Source of the DNA: DSAR01 sp034437315
Lineage (GTDB): Bacteria > Chloroflexota > Anaerolineae > B4-G1
Direction: 5' to 3'
Assembly (NCBI GenBank): GCA_034437315.1
Contig: DAOTUC010000149.1
Location: 1-42,685 of the forward strand
DNA: 42,685 nucleotides
Positions 7,760 to 15,813 of the stretch are shown piece by piece. The notes under the pieces were generated by a model. It saw nothing but the letters and a program-made list of their open reading frames with translations, was not told the origin of the DNA and did no database searches. Positions within the stretch are counted from its first letter, which is position 1, and every line of letters begins with the position of its first letter. Position numbers and translations under genes: made by a program.

Positions 7760-9016
7760 ATGAGCAAAAAGAAATCACCCGCACAGCGCTCCAAGAGATT
7801 GGCCCCGAAAAGGCCAGGGCCCCTAGAGGGCCCTCTAGAGGGCCCTCTAGAGGGGTCACAAGAGAGGCCCAAGAAGCAAGTCCAGAGCGGCTCCCAGAAG
7901 AAGAGCCGGCCTGCCCGTTCCACCCCTAGCAGCCGGCCGACCCCCAGCCACGAGGCCGCCGCAATCACCGGCGCAGCCGCGTCTGGCACGGAGGAAGCGT
8001 GGCGCAGTCAATTCGATAGACTGCAATACGATTTCAACAGATTGCACGACGAGATGCTGTTAACCCGTATCCAAGACAGGATATCCGAAATTCAGACAAC
8101 GCTCTCTATGCTGCCCACCCAGATCGAAACGTTACGCACGCGAGGCTACGTCTTCCGCAACTACCTGGAGCGCAAGGTCGACGTCCTGGCCGAACAATGG
8201 GACCAAATCCAGGGCCGGGTGAACCAGGAGATCAATCGCCGCACGAGGGAACTGACGATGGATTCAGACGCCGCCGAACGCGCCCTACAGCAGGCGATGA
8301 GCGGCAATCAATCCCAGCTTATGCGGGCCGAGAGCGCCGTCAGGACGCTGGAAAGCAAAGTCCAGGCCGCCCAATCGGCCATTGAGGCGATGTACAGATC
8401 ACTCCAGGAAAACGTCCATCAAACCCGTTCCCAGGTGGAAGAGATCGAGACGCTCCTCGACCGGATCGACGAGGCCAGTTTCCAACTTCATCCCGCCGAA
8501 GACCCGATCGCCTCCTGCAAGGCCCAATACTTCGAGCGAGGGGATGAAGGCCCCGAAGGTCTCCTCCATCTCACGGACGCGCGCTTGATTTTCGAGCGCA
8601 AGGAGGAGGTCGCCACGAAGAAAGTGCTCTTCATCACGACCCAGAAAGAGACGGTTCAGGAGTTCATCTTCGACGTGACCGTCGGGCAGATCGACGAGGT
8701 CAACGCTACCGACCAGCGTAAGTTCCTGAAACGTAAGGAGATGCTGGAACTGTTATTCTCGCCGGACGCCGACCTCAGCGAGGCCACCCTGCGGCTCATC
8801 GACGCCCGGAACGAGGATTGGGCGATGCTGATCGGGCGGGTCAAGTCGGGCGAGATCGACAAAGAGCGGACGCAGCCCAAGGACGAAGCGGTCGTCGAGG
8901 CCGCCCAGTCGGCGCCGACCAAGTGTCCCACTTGCGGCGCGACGCTCTCCGCCAAAATCGTGCGGGGAATGCGCGAAATCTCGTGCGAGTATTGCGGTTC
9001 CGTGATTCGCCTGTAG
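7760..9016 (+). CDS. Coiled-coil protein with C-terminal zinc ribbon
   Basis: A 418-residue protein of unassigned function. Residues 1-75 are basic, low in complexity and contain three PLEG repeats. Residues about 80-245 are strongly heptad-like (repeated L, I and A with Q, E and R) and predict a long coiled coil. Residues about 250-360 look like a compact beta-rich domain, possibly GRAM/PH-like (RFLKRKEMLELLF-type strands). The tail carries CPTCGA and CEYCGS, a two-CxxC zinc ribbon ending VIRL. The ribbon resembles the tail of the VWA protein at 18735-19706. AAGGAG precedes the ATG. There is no signal peptide or membrane segment. Confidence 0.7.
   Translation: MSKKKSPAQRSKRLAPKRPGPLEGPLEGPLEGSQERPKKQVQSGSQKKSRPARSTPSSRPTPSHEAAAITGAAASGTEEAWRSQFDRLQYDFNRLHDEMLLTRIQDRISEIQTTLSMLPTQIETLRTRGYVFRNYLERKVDVLAEQWDQIQGRVNQEINRRTRELTMDSDAAERALQQAMSGNQSQLMRAESAVRTLESKVQAAQSAIEAMYRSLQENVHQTRSQVEEIETLLDRIDEASFQLHPAEDPIASCKAQYFERGDEGPEGLLHLTDARLIFERKEEVATKKVLFITTQKETVQEFIFDVTVGQIDEVNATDQRKFLKRKEMLELLFSPDADLSEATLRLIDARNEDWAMLIGRVKSGEIDKERTQPKDEAVVEAAQSAPTKCPTCGATLSAKIVRGMREISCEYCGSVIRL
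7820..7855 (+). repeat. Three 12-bp in-frame repeats
   Basis: Three tandem 12-base units, CCYCTAGAGGGS, encode Pro-Leu-Glu-Gly three times within the disordered N-terminus of the coiled-coil protein. The unit is itself nearly palindromic (GGGCCC and TCTAGA), so copy number is likely to vary by slippage. Confidence 0.8.
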
Positions 9017-9031
9017 CCGCTCAATTGACGT

Positions 9032-10558
9032 ATGACTAATTTGTTGGAGAAGGTGCGGCGGTTTAGCGACAAACACGGCCTGCTGGCGGCGGGCGACGGC
9101 GTGATCGTCGGCGTCTCCGGCGGGCCAGATTCACTTTGCCTGCTCCACATCCTGACCCGCCTGACGGAGGTGTATGACCTGTCGCTCCACGTCGCCCACC
9201 TCCACCACGGCGCGCGAGGGGCGGACGCCGACGCCGACGCCGAATTCGTGGCCCACCTGGTGGATGCGTTCGACCTGCCGGTCACCATTGAGCGGCAGGA
9301 CGTGCCGGCGCTGGCCCGGGCGCACAAAATGGCCTTCGAGGAGACGGCCCGCCGTGCGCGCTACGGGTTCCTGGCCCGGTTAGCCCGGGAACAGGGCGCC
9401 CGCAAGATCAGTGTGGGCCACAACGCCGATGACCAGGCGGAGACGGTCCTGATGCACTTCCTGCGCGGGGCCGGCCCGACCGGCTTGCGGGGTATGCTGC
9501 CGCTCACGCCGCTAAAGGATTACCGCTTGATCGCGCCCTTCCATCCCTCCCCCACACCGCCGGCCGAAACGGTCATCGCGCCGCCCGACCTCAGCATCAT
9601 CCGCCCCCTGCTCGACGTCCCCCGCGCCAAGATCGAGCAGTACTGCGCCGAGCACGACCTCTCTCCCCGCTTCGACCGATCCAACCTGGACACCACCTAT
9701 TTCCGCAACCGCTTGCGCCACGAACTCCTGCCGCTGCTGGAGACCTACAATCCCAACATCCGCGCCCGCTTGCGTCACACCGCCGAGGTCATCGCCGCCG
9801 ACTACGAACTGGTAGCCCAACTGCGCGCCCAGGCGTGGGAGGAGATTGTGCGGGAGGAGAGCGCGCGCATCGTCTTCGATCTGACCCGATGGCGGGCGCT
9901 GCCGGTCGCGCTCCAGCGGGCCACGTTGCGCCGGGCGGCCTATCGCCTGCGCCGGAGCCTGCGCGACGTCGATTTCGTCCACGTCGAGAACGGGCGCGAG
10001 ATCGCGCTACGGGGAGAGACCGGCGATCAAGCCACGCTGCCGATGGACCTGGCGCTGACCGTCGGTTACGAGACGCTGACCATCGGCGACGCTGACGCTC
10101 TTCCCACGCCGCTCCCCGACGACGAGCCGCTGTTACGCACTTCCCACCCGGTGGAGGCGTCGATACCCGGCGTCACGCCGCTGCCCCAATCGGATTGGCA
10201 ATTGCATGCGGAGATCCTGACCGAGTGGGAATCGCCCCATTTAAAACAGGAAATCCTGGCCAACGCCGCGCTCTGGACGGCCTACCTGGACGCCGACGCG
10301 CTCGCCTTCCCCGTCGTGCTCCGCACCCGCCGCCCGGGGGATCGGTTCTATCCCCTGGGTATGCGGGGACACAGCGTCAAGTTGAGCGCCTTTATGATCA
10401 ACCTCAAGATCCCCCACGCCTGGCGAGATTATGTACCGCTATTAGCGACGGACGAGGGGGGGATCGTTTGGGTCTGCGGGCGGCGGATCGGTGAGAGGGC
10501 AGCTATCGGGCCAGAGACCAGGCGAATTGTGAAGCTGTGGTTCGAGCAGCACGATTAG
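9032..10558 (+). CDS. tilS: tRNA(Ile)-lysidine synthase
   Basis: A 508-residue protein. The N-terminal PP-loop VSGGPDSLCLLH binds ATP, and GHNADDQAETVLMHFLRGAGPTGLRGM is the signature of the TilS catalytic domain. The C-terminal part (LRTRRPGDRFYPLGMRG onward) is the TilS C-terminal substrate domain. The enzyme converts cytidine 34 of the CAU-anticodon isoleucine tRNA to lysidine so that AUA is read as isoleucine, an essential step in most bacteria. It begins 15 bases after the preceding stop and lacks a clear ribosome site, so translation may depend on coupling. A strong hairpin follows the stop. Confidence 0.93.
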   Translation: MTNLLEKVRRFSDKHGLLAAGDGVIVGVSGGPDSLCLLHILTRLTEVYDLSLHVAHLHHGARGADADADAEFVAHLVDAFDLPVTIERQDVPALARAHKMAFEETARRARYGFLARLAREQGARKISVGHNADDQAETVLMHFLRGAGPTGLRGMLPLTPLKDYRLIAPFHPSPTPPAETVIAPPDLSIIRPLLDVPRAKIEQYCAEHDLSPRFDRSNLDTTYFRNRLRHELLPLLETYNPNIRARLRHTAEVIAADYELVAQLRAQAWEEIVREESARIVFDLTRWRALPVALQRATLRRAAYRLRRSLRDVDFVHVENGREIALRGETGDQATLPMDLALTVGYETLTIGDADALPTPLPDDEPLLRTSHPVEASIPGVTPLPQSDWQLHAEILTEWESPHLKQEILANAALWTAYLDADALAFPVVLRTRRPGDRFYPLGMRGHSVKLSAFMINLKIPHAWRDYVPLLATDEGGIVWVCGRRIGERAAIGPETRRIVKLWFEQHD

Positions 10559-10595
10559 GAGACTCCCACGAAACTGCTCCGAACAACCTGGGACA

Positions 10596-10622
10596 GGACC
10601 GCCGCCATCCTGGCGGCGGTCC
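10596..10622. terminator. GC-rich hairpin after tilS
   Basis: GGACCGCCGCC and GGCGGCGGTCC form an 11-bp perfect stem around a five-base loop, 38 bases after the tilS stop. There is no T-run behind it, so it may act as a weak terminator or as a 3' end stabiliser. Confidence 0.55.
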
Positions 10623-10630
10623 GAGCGTAT

Positions 10631-10736
10631 CTTCTCAATAACTTGGGGTGAATCTGTTCGTAGTGCGCGCGCTATATATAGCGCGCTTTTAGGGGCGCTG
10701 AAGCGCCTACTACGAACAGGCCCTCGGTTTATTGAG
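10631..10736. repeat. REP/MITE-like palindromic element
   Basis: This element is built from nested inverted repeats: CTCAATAA (10634-10641) with TTATTGAG (10729-10736), CTGTTCGTAGT (10654-10664) with ACTACGAACAG (10709-10719), and inside these a 20-bp perfect palindrome (10667-10686, GCGCGC around TATATA) plus GGCGCT/AGCGCC (10694-10707). Its reverse complement matches the tandem units at 20591-21037, including the stretch TTCACCCCAAGTTAT and GAGAAGATA. It fills the convergent gap between tilS and the DUF4340 gene. Confidence 0.8.
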
Positions 10737-10755
10737 TAAGAAAAGTACGCCCGAA

Positions 10756-11853
10756 CTATGGTGTGGGCGTAGGCGTCGGCTGCGGCGTCTCCAGGAAATC
10801 GTCGCGCCCGTTTTCCACCAGGTTTTGCACGCTGTACTCGGCCACGTGGACGTAGTAGGGCGATTCGGACGATTTCACGACGTAACCGTCGTCCAGTTGG
10901 GCGCCCGCCCGGGCTCCCACGCGAACGGTGACAGTCTTATCCGCCAGTTCCAGCGTCGCCACGGCCGTCGGGTCGTCCAGCCCGTACTCTGCTTTTTCCT
11001 CCCGGCCGAGGGGAGCGAGCATGTTGATCACAGCTGCCTGCCGGATCATGGCCGTGATCCGGGTCGGGGCCAGTGTCTCGTCCGCCTCCAACCCCTCCAT
11101 CGTCCACGGCGCTTCCGCCCCGGTCTCCTCCTCATCATCGTCATCATCCTCGTCATCATCCGTTTCCTCCCGGAAGAAGACGAAGACGCCGTTCTCGTTC
11201 TCCAACGTCATCTGCTGCACGTCAGATAACGCCACATTCTGGTATTGCGCGTCGATCCACGTGACGGCCGTCGCGCCGATCTCCCAGGCCGAGAGATCGC
11301 TGGTCAGGTAAGTCTCCTTCTGTCCCGCTACACGAAAGTGGGTCGCGCCGTAGCTGGGCGACGATCCCAGGAACAGGGTGTACGCCTCGCCGTCGGTCGT
11401 CTCGAAGGTGATGCGGCGGGAGAAATCGCTCTTCGCCACCTGGAGTTGTTTGTGGCTGGCGTCGGTGCGGGTCACCAGCCGGGCGGTGTTCAATCCAGCG
11501 ATCCCCTCCAGGATCGGCTGGATCCTGTCCAATCTAGCGGGGAAGTCGCCCGCCTCCGGCAGCACCCACTCGCCATCGACCCTCGCCAGGTGCACCTCAT
11601 TCCCCTCGGCGTCGGTGATCCGGAGATCGACGATGTCGACGCCGTTTTCCGCAGGCTCTTCCCCATCCTCCTCCCCGGCCGTCAATGCCGGGAAGAGCGG
11701 TTCCGCCTGCGCCGCCGCCGGCGCCTTCGGCCACAAGACGACGACGCTCAAAATAACCTGGATGACCAGAAGGCCGACCAGGAGCTGATTCAATCGCTCT
11801 CTGACGCTCACGAACTGTTTTAGCCTGTCCATCGTTTCCATCATTTCCATCAT
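10756..11853 (-). CDS. DUF4340 membrane-anchored protein
   Basis: A 365-residue protein with one N-terminal membrane segment (about 23-42, LLVGLLVIQVILSVVVLW) and a large extracytoplasmic part, matching the DUF4340 pattern of repeated small domains (VHLARVDGEWVLPEAGDFPA; FLGSSPSYGATHFRV). A run of about fifteen Asp and Glu lies mid-protein (DDDEDDDDDEEE), and the tail is Pro-Thr repeats (TPQPTPTPTP). The start ATG overlaps the stop of the upstream permease-GldG gene by four bases (ATGA). DUF4340 proteins regularly accompany Gld-type ABC systems, which this operon reproduces. The exported cargo is unknown. The short Met-rich N-terminus allows alternative starts. Confidence 0.8.
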   Translation of the reverse strand: MMEMMETMDRLKQFVSVRERLNQLLVGLLVIQVILSVVVLWPKAPAAAQAEPLFPALTAGEEDGEEPAENGVDIVDLRITDAEGNEVHLARVDGEWVLPEAGDFPARLDRIQPILEGIAGLNTARLVTRTDASHKQLQVAKSDFSRRITFETTDGEAYTLFLGSSPSYGATHFRVAGQKETYLTSDLSAWEIGATAVTWIDAQYQNVALSDVQQMTLENENGVFVFFREETDDDEDDDDDEEETGAEAPWTMEGLEADETLAPTRITAMIRQAAVINMLAPLGREEKAEYGLDDPTAVATLELADKTVTVRVGARAGAQLDDGYVVKSSESPYYVHVAEYSVQNLVENGRDDFLETPQPTPTPTP

Positions 11854-14795
11854 TGCACCTCGCTATCCGACTCGCTAACAGACTGCGCAATCTCCTCTGG
11901 CGCTATCAAGGCCATCGGCTGCTCGTTCTTGCGGCGGGCGTTCCACACCACGCCGACGACAAGCAACGAAAACAGGGCCAGAGCATAGTTGGCGATCTCC
12001 CACAAGAATTGCTCGCGCTCGCTCATATCCCTGAGCAAGCGGGCGTAGGTCCCGCGCGCCCGGATGTCGAGCAAATCCTGATCCTCCGTGGCCCAGGCGA
12101 CCGCGTTCTGCACCAGCTTGAGGCTGTTGAGGTAGCGGTCCATCGACAGATTGGAGGAGATCTCGAAGACCACGTCGTCCACGAACTCGGCGCTGCCGAC
12201 GACGATCAAGCGGGCGTTGGCGCTCGATTCCCCGATAACGCCCGCCAACGGCGGTTGAGGCGCTTCTTGCGCGCCCGTCTCGGTGTCTTCAGAAAACACG
12301 TCGGCGGCGAAGGGCGAGGGCTGGTCCTTGAAGTAGCTCTCGAACACGCCCTGGGCCGCGACGGCCAACGGGTAGGATTGTTGCTCGACCCCCACGGGGA
12401 AACCGACGTCTGGATACAGGTCGAAATTGGGCTGGATGTTTATATCAGTCTGGGTCCACGAATCGGGGCTGGATTGGAGCAGTGTAGCGACCTCCAGGCC
12501 CGAAATGCGTTCCTCGTTTAGCGTGATGGGGGAAGCCCAGTTGAGGGTCACAGCCGGCAGGTTGGAGACAATAGCGACTTCGTCGCCGCTGCCCGACACC
12601 ATACCGTCGGGACGCACGTCGACGAAGAAGGGATATTCGATAGCCGTTATCTCCTGCACCTGGAAACCGCCCACATCTCGAACGCGCGGGACGGGGAATT
12701 GTTCATTCTGCATATCGAGCACCAGCGAATCCTCGACGGTGAAACCGTAGCTGGCCAACATATCCTGCAACCCTTCCGCCAACGGTTGCAGGGCCAGTCC
12801 GCCCGCCATCTGATCGATGGTGATGGCGTAATTGCCGGCCGCCGCGATGACAGCGCCGCCGCGCATCAGGTATTGGTCGATGGCGAAGCGTTCCTTATCG
12901 GTCATCCCCTGGGGCGCGACGACCAGCAACACGTCCACGTCGGCGGGCGTTTGCCCGCTGCTCAGGTCGACGTTGCGCACCTCATACTCCTGGCGCAGCG
13001 CCTGGGTGAGTTGTTGCCAACTGGAGAGCGGCTCCTGCATCTGGCCGAACATATCCTGTGTCGGTTCCGCCGGCGGGGTCCACAACCCCACCACCTGCAA
13101 GAAGCCGGTCGTGCTCCGCTTGAGGGCCGATTCGATGGCTATGCGTATATCCGCCTCGCTCATATCGCCGGAGGGATAGATCGGTTGCGCCTGGTCGCCC
13201 ACCTGCAACAGCAGGTGCAGATAGTAGCTTTCGGACGAAAACAGCGACAGGGCGAAGGGCTGGATCCCGTACTGCTCGTACAGCTCCTGTGGCGTGAGCG
13301 GGCTATCGGACGTGCGCGGATCGACGACCTCGTAGGTGAACTTGCCGCCCGACTCGCTGCTGATCTCCTCCGCCACCTGGACGATGGTATCGACCACGCC
13401 GGCCTCGGCCAACTGGGGCGGGAGCATATCCGGCGTGACGTAAAGCGTCAGGCGGGCCGGCTCCTCTAACGCAGCCAGGATCGCATCCAGGGACTGAAAT
13501 CCATAGACCACTTTCTTGATCGAACTGGTCAGATCGTATTCCAGGTTGCGCAATCGCACCTCAACGTCGCCGCGCCCCGTCTGCACTTCAATCAGATCGC
13601 TGAAATTGAGCACGACGTTTTGATCCCCATAACGGATCAGGATGTCGAAATAGGAGTTGATAATCGACGTCTCGTAGCGCCCGGCGACCTGGAAGGGGGA
13701 GGGCCGGATGCCGTAGGTCTGGTTGGCCTCCGCCTCCTTTTCCGGGTGCTTGACCGGGTCGATGATGTCCAGTTCCAACATACCGCTGGCCGCCACCTCG
13801 TACTCCCGCAGCATATCCCGGATCTGGGGCGCCAACGGCGCGAGCAGTGGATGGGTCTTCTCGCTGAAATAGCCGCGAATGAGCAGCGGTTCTTGCAGAT
13901 TGTCCAACAGATTCCGCGTCGTAGGCGAAAGGGTGTATTGATTCCCCGCGGTCAAATCCACCCGCAAGGCGCGCAACGGGTAGAGCCACACGTTGAAGGC
14001 GAGCAAATTCACCACCACCAGGACGGCGGTCAGCGTCATCCCGACGCGCTGGGGTTGTAAGCGCTCCCCAACGCCCCACCGCTTGTGCTCGAGCGAGAAG
14101 ACGTTGAGCATCAGGAACACGCCGGTCAGCGAGAGGTAGTAGGCCAGGTCGCGGAGATCGACCACGCCGCGCAGGATGCTCTCGAAGCGGCTGCCGGATC
14201 CAAGAGCGCGCAACAGCTCAGCCGCCTGATCGCTGACGAAATCGGTCATCCCGCCGGAACCGATCAGGTAGAACAACCCGCACACCAGCCCCGTCACGAT
14301 CAGGGCCACGATCTGGTTGTCGGTGCGGGAGGAGACGAAGAGGCCGATAGCGGCGTAGGCAGCCGCCAGCAGGATGGCCGCCAGATAACCGCCGATCACC
14401 GGGCCCCAATCCAACGGGCCCAGCAGGGAGACGGTGAGGGGCAGGAAGATCGTCAGGGCCAGGGAGATCACCACCAACCCCATCACGGCCAGGAACTTGC
14501 CGATCACCAGCTGCAAGTTGGAAACCGGCAGGGTCAGCAGGACCTCCATCGTGCCCGAACGCTGCTCCTCGCTCCACTGGCGCATGGTCAGCGCCGCCAC
14601 CAGGAAGATCATCAACAGCGGCATCCACTCGAAGAGCGGGCGCACATCGGCGATCCCCCGGGCGAAGAAGCTATCGCCCTGCCAGAAGAACGAGAAGAGC
14701 GTAATCGCCAGGAAGACGCCCACGAAGATGAGCGCCATCAACGAAGAAAAATAGCCTTCTAACTCCTTGCGTGTGATTGCAATGATCTGTTTCAT
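11850..14795 (-). CDS. ABC-2 permease fused to GldG-like auxiliary domain
   Basis: A 981-residue fusion. Residues 1 to about 235 are an ABC-2-type permease with roughly six membrane helices and the conserved EEQRSGTMEVLLTLPVS region (GldF-like). A further helix near 255-275 leads into a large extracytoplasmic GldG-like domain (ABC_transp_aux type), with typical phrases DLTAGNQYTLSPTTRNLL, DPVKHPEKEAE and VLLVVAPQG. A last helix lies near 945-965. In Bacteroidota GldF and GldG are separate proteins; fusions like this are seen in other phyla. It overlaps its ATPase gene upstream and the DUF4340 gene downstream by four bases each, so the three form one translationally coupled operon. Its function outside gliding bacteria is not settled. 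Confidence 0.88.
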   Translation of the reverse strand: MKQIIAITRKELEGYFSSLMALIFVGVFLAITLFSFFWQGDSFFARGIADVRPLFEWMPLLMIFLVAALTMRQWSEEQRSGTMEVLLTLPVSNLQLVIGKFLAVMGLVVISLALTIFLPLTVSLLGPLDWGPVIGGYLAAILLAAAYAAIGLFVSSRTDNQIVALIVTGLVCGLFYLIGSGGMTDFVSDQAAELLRALGSGSRFESILRGVVDLRDLAYYLSLTGVFLMLNVFSLEHKRWGVGERLQPQRVGMTLTAVLVVVNLLAFNVWLYPLRALRVDLTAGNQYTLSPTTRNLLDNLQEPLLIRGYFSEKTHPLLAPLAPQIRDMLREYEVAASGMLELDIIDPVKHPEKEAEANQTYGIRPSPFQVAGRYETSIINSYFDILIRYGDQNVVLNFSDLIEVQTGRGDVEVRLRNLEYDLTSSIKKVVYGFQSLDAILAALEEPARLTLYVTPDMLPPQLAEAGVVDTIVQVAEEISSESGGKFTYEVVDPRTSDSPLTPQELYEQYGIQPFALSLFSSESYYLHLLLQVGDQAQPIYPSGDMSEADIRIAIESALKRSTTGFLQVVGLWTPPAEPTQDMFGQMQEPLSSWQQLTQALRQEYEVRNVDLSSGQTPADVDVLLVVAPQGMTDKERFAIDQYLMRGGAVIAAAGNYAITIDQMAGGLALQPLAEGLQDMLASYGFTVEDSLVLDMQNEQFPVPRVRDVGGFQVQEITAIEYPFFVDVRPDGMVSGSGDEVAIVSNLPAVTLNWASPITLNEERISGLEVATLLQSSPDSWTQTDINIQPNFDLYPDVGFPVGVEQQSYPLAVAAQGVFESYFKDQPSPFAADVFSEDTETGAQEAPQPPLAGVIGESSANARLIVVGSAEFVDDVVFEISSNLSMDRYLNSLKLVQNAVAWATEDQDLLDIRARGTYARLLRDMSEREQFLWEIANYALALFSLLVVGVVWNARRKNEQPMALIAPEEIAQSVSESDSEVQ

Positions 14796-15772
14796 TTTGG
14801 TCGAAAACCTCCTAAGCCGCTGCGGCTGCCCGAGCCGACGGCTAACTCGTTGAACACTGTCTCCAACGTGCGGACGTCGCGCCGCAGTTCGCGCACCGGC
14901 CAGCCATTGTCCCGCGCCAGATCGTAGATCGCTGGGCAGAGATCGACTACACCGCCTGACCGGTCATCATCCGCCCCCTGGCCCAGGATCCGGTAGCCGG
15001 GGTACCCGTCGGGCGAGGTGAGCCGCTCAATGTTGCGGACGCCCTTCACGCCGCGCAGCGTCCGCTCGACGCCCCGGGGCGCCTCGGTCAGCACCAGCAC
15101 CGCGTCCGACGTGGCCGCCAGTTCCGAGAGGCGGGCGTCGGCCTTGATCTCGCCGTTGATCAGGATGATCACCCGGTCGCACAGCGCCTCCACCTCCGAG
15201 AGAATGTGAGTGGAGAAGAGGATGGTGCTGTGTTCCGCAAGACGCCGGATCAGGCTGCGAATTTCCACGATCTGGGTGGGGTCCAGCCCAATGGTCGGCT
15301 CGTCCAGGATCAGCAACTGCGGCTTGTGGACGATGGCCTGGGCGACGCCCACCCGCTGCCGGAAGCCCTTGCTCAAGTGCGCGATGGGGCGCACCAGGTG
15401 TTCCTCCAACCCGGCGGCGTAAACCGCCTCCGAGATGCGCGCCGTCTGCTCCGCCTCGGGAATCCGGCGCAGTTCGGCCATCATCTTGAGATAGGCCTGG
15501 ACCGAGAGTTCCGGGTAGAGCGGCGCGCTCTCCGGCAGGTAGCCGATGTCCCTCTGCACCGCCAGGGTGTGCGTCGGCACGTCCAGGCCATTGACGACGA
15601 CCTCGCCCTCGTCTGGGTGCAGGTAACCGGTCAGGATCTTGATCGTGGTCGTCTTCCCGGCGCCGTTGGGGCCGAGCAGACCGACGATCTCGCCCTGTTC
15701 AACGCGAAATGAAATCCCACGTAACGCCTCAATGGGGCCGTAGGATTTGGATAAATTGGTGACTTCGATCAT
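14792..15772 (-). CDS. ABC transporter ATPase, GldA-like
   Basis: A 326-residue ATPase with Walker A GPNGAGKT (34-41), the Q-loop region YLPESAPLYPELS, signature LSKGFRQR, Walker B LLILDEP and the switch histidine in STHIL. The extra C-terminal about 90 residues are typical of ABC-2 exporters. The ATG at 15772 follows AAGGAGG by about nine bases; a TTG one codon earlier is also possible. It is the first gene of the operon ATPase, permease-GldG, DUF4340. It supplies energy to the permease at the inner face of the membrane. Confidence 0.92.
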   Translation of the reverse strand: MIEVTNLSKSYGPIEALRGISFRVEQGEIVGLLGPNGAGKTTTIKILTGYLHPDEGEVVVNGLDVPTHTLAVQRDIGYLPESAPLYPELSVQAYLKMMAELRRIPEAEQTARISEAVYAAGLEEHLVRPIAHLSKGFRQRVGVAQAIVHKPQLLILDEPTIGLDPTQIVEIRSLIRRLAEHSTILFSTHILSEVEALCDRVIILINGEIKADARLSELAATSDAVLVLTEAPRGVERTLRGVKGVRNIERLTSPDGYPGYRILGQGADDDRSGGVVDLCPAIYDLARDNGWPVRELRRDVRTLETVFNELAVGSGSRSGLGGFRPK

Positions 15773-15813
15773 CAATCGCTTCCTCCTTGAAATGAACGTA
15801 AAATGTAAGTAAC

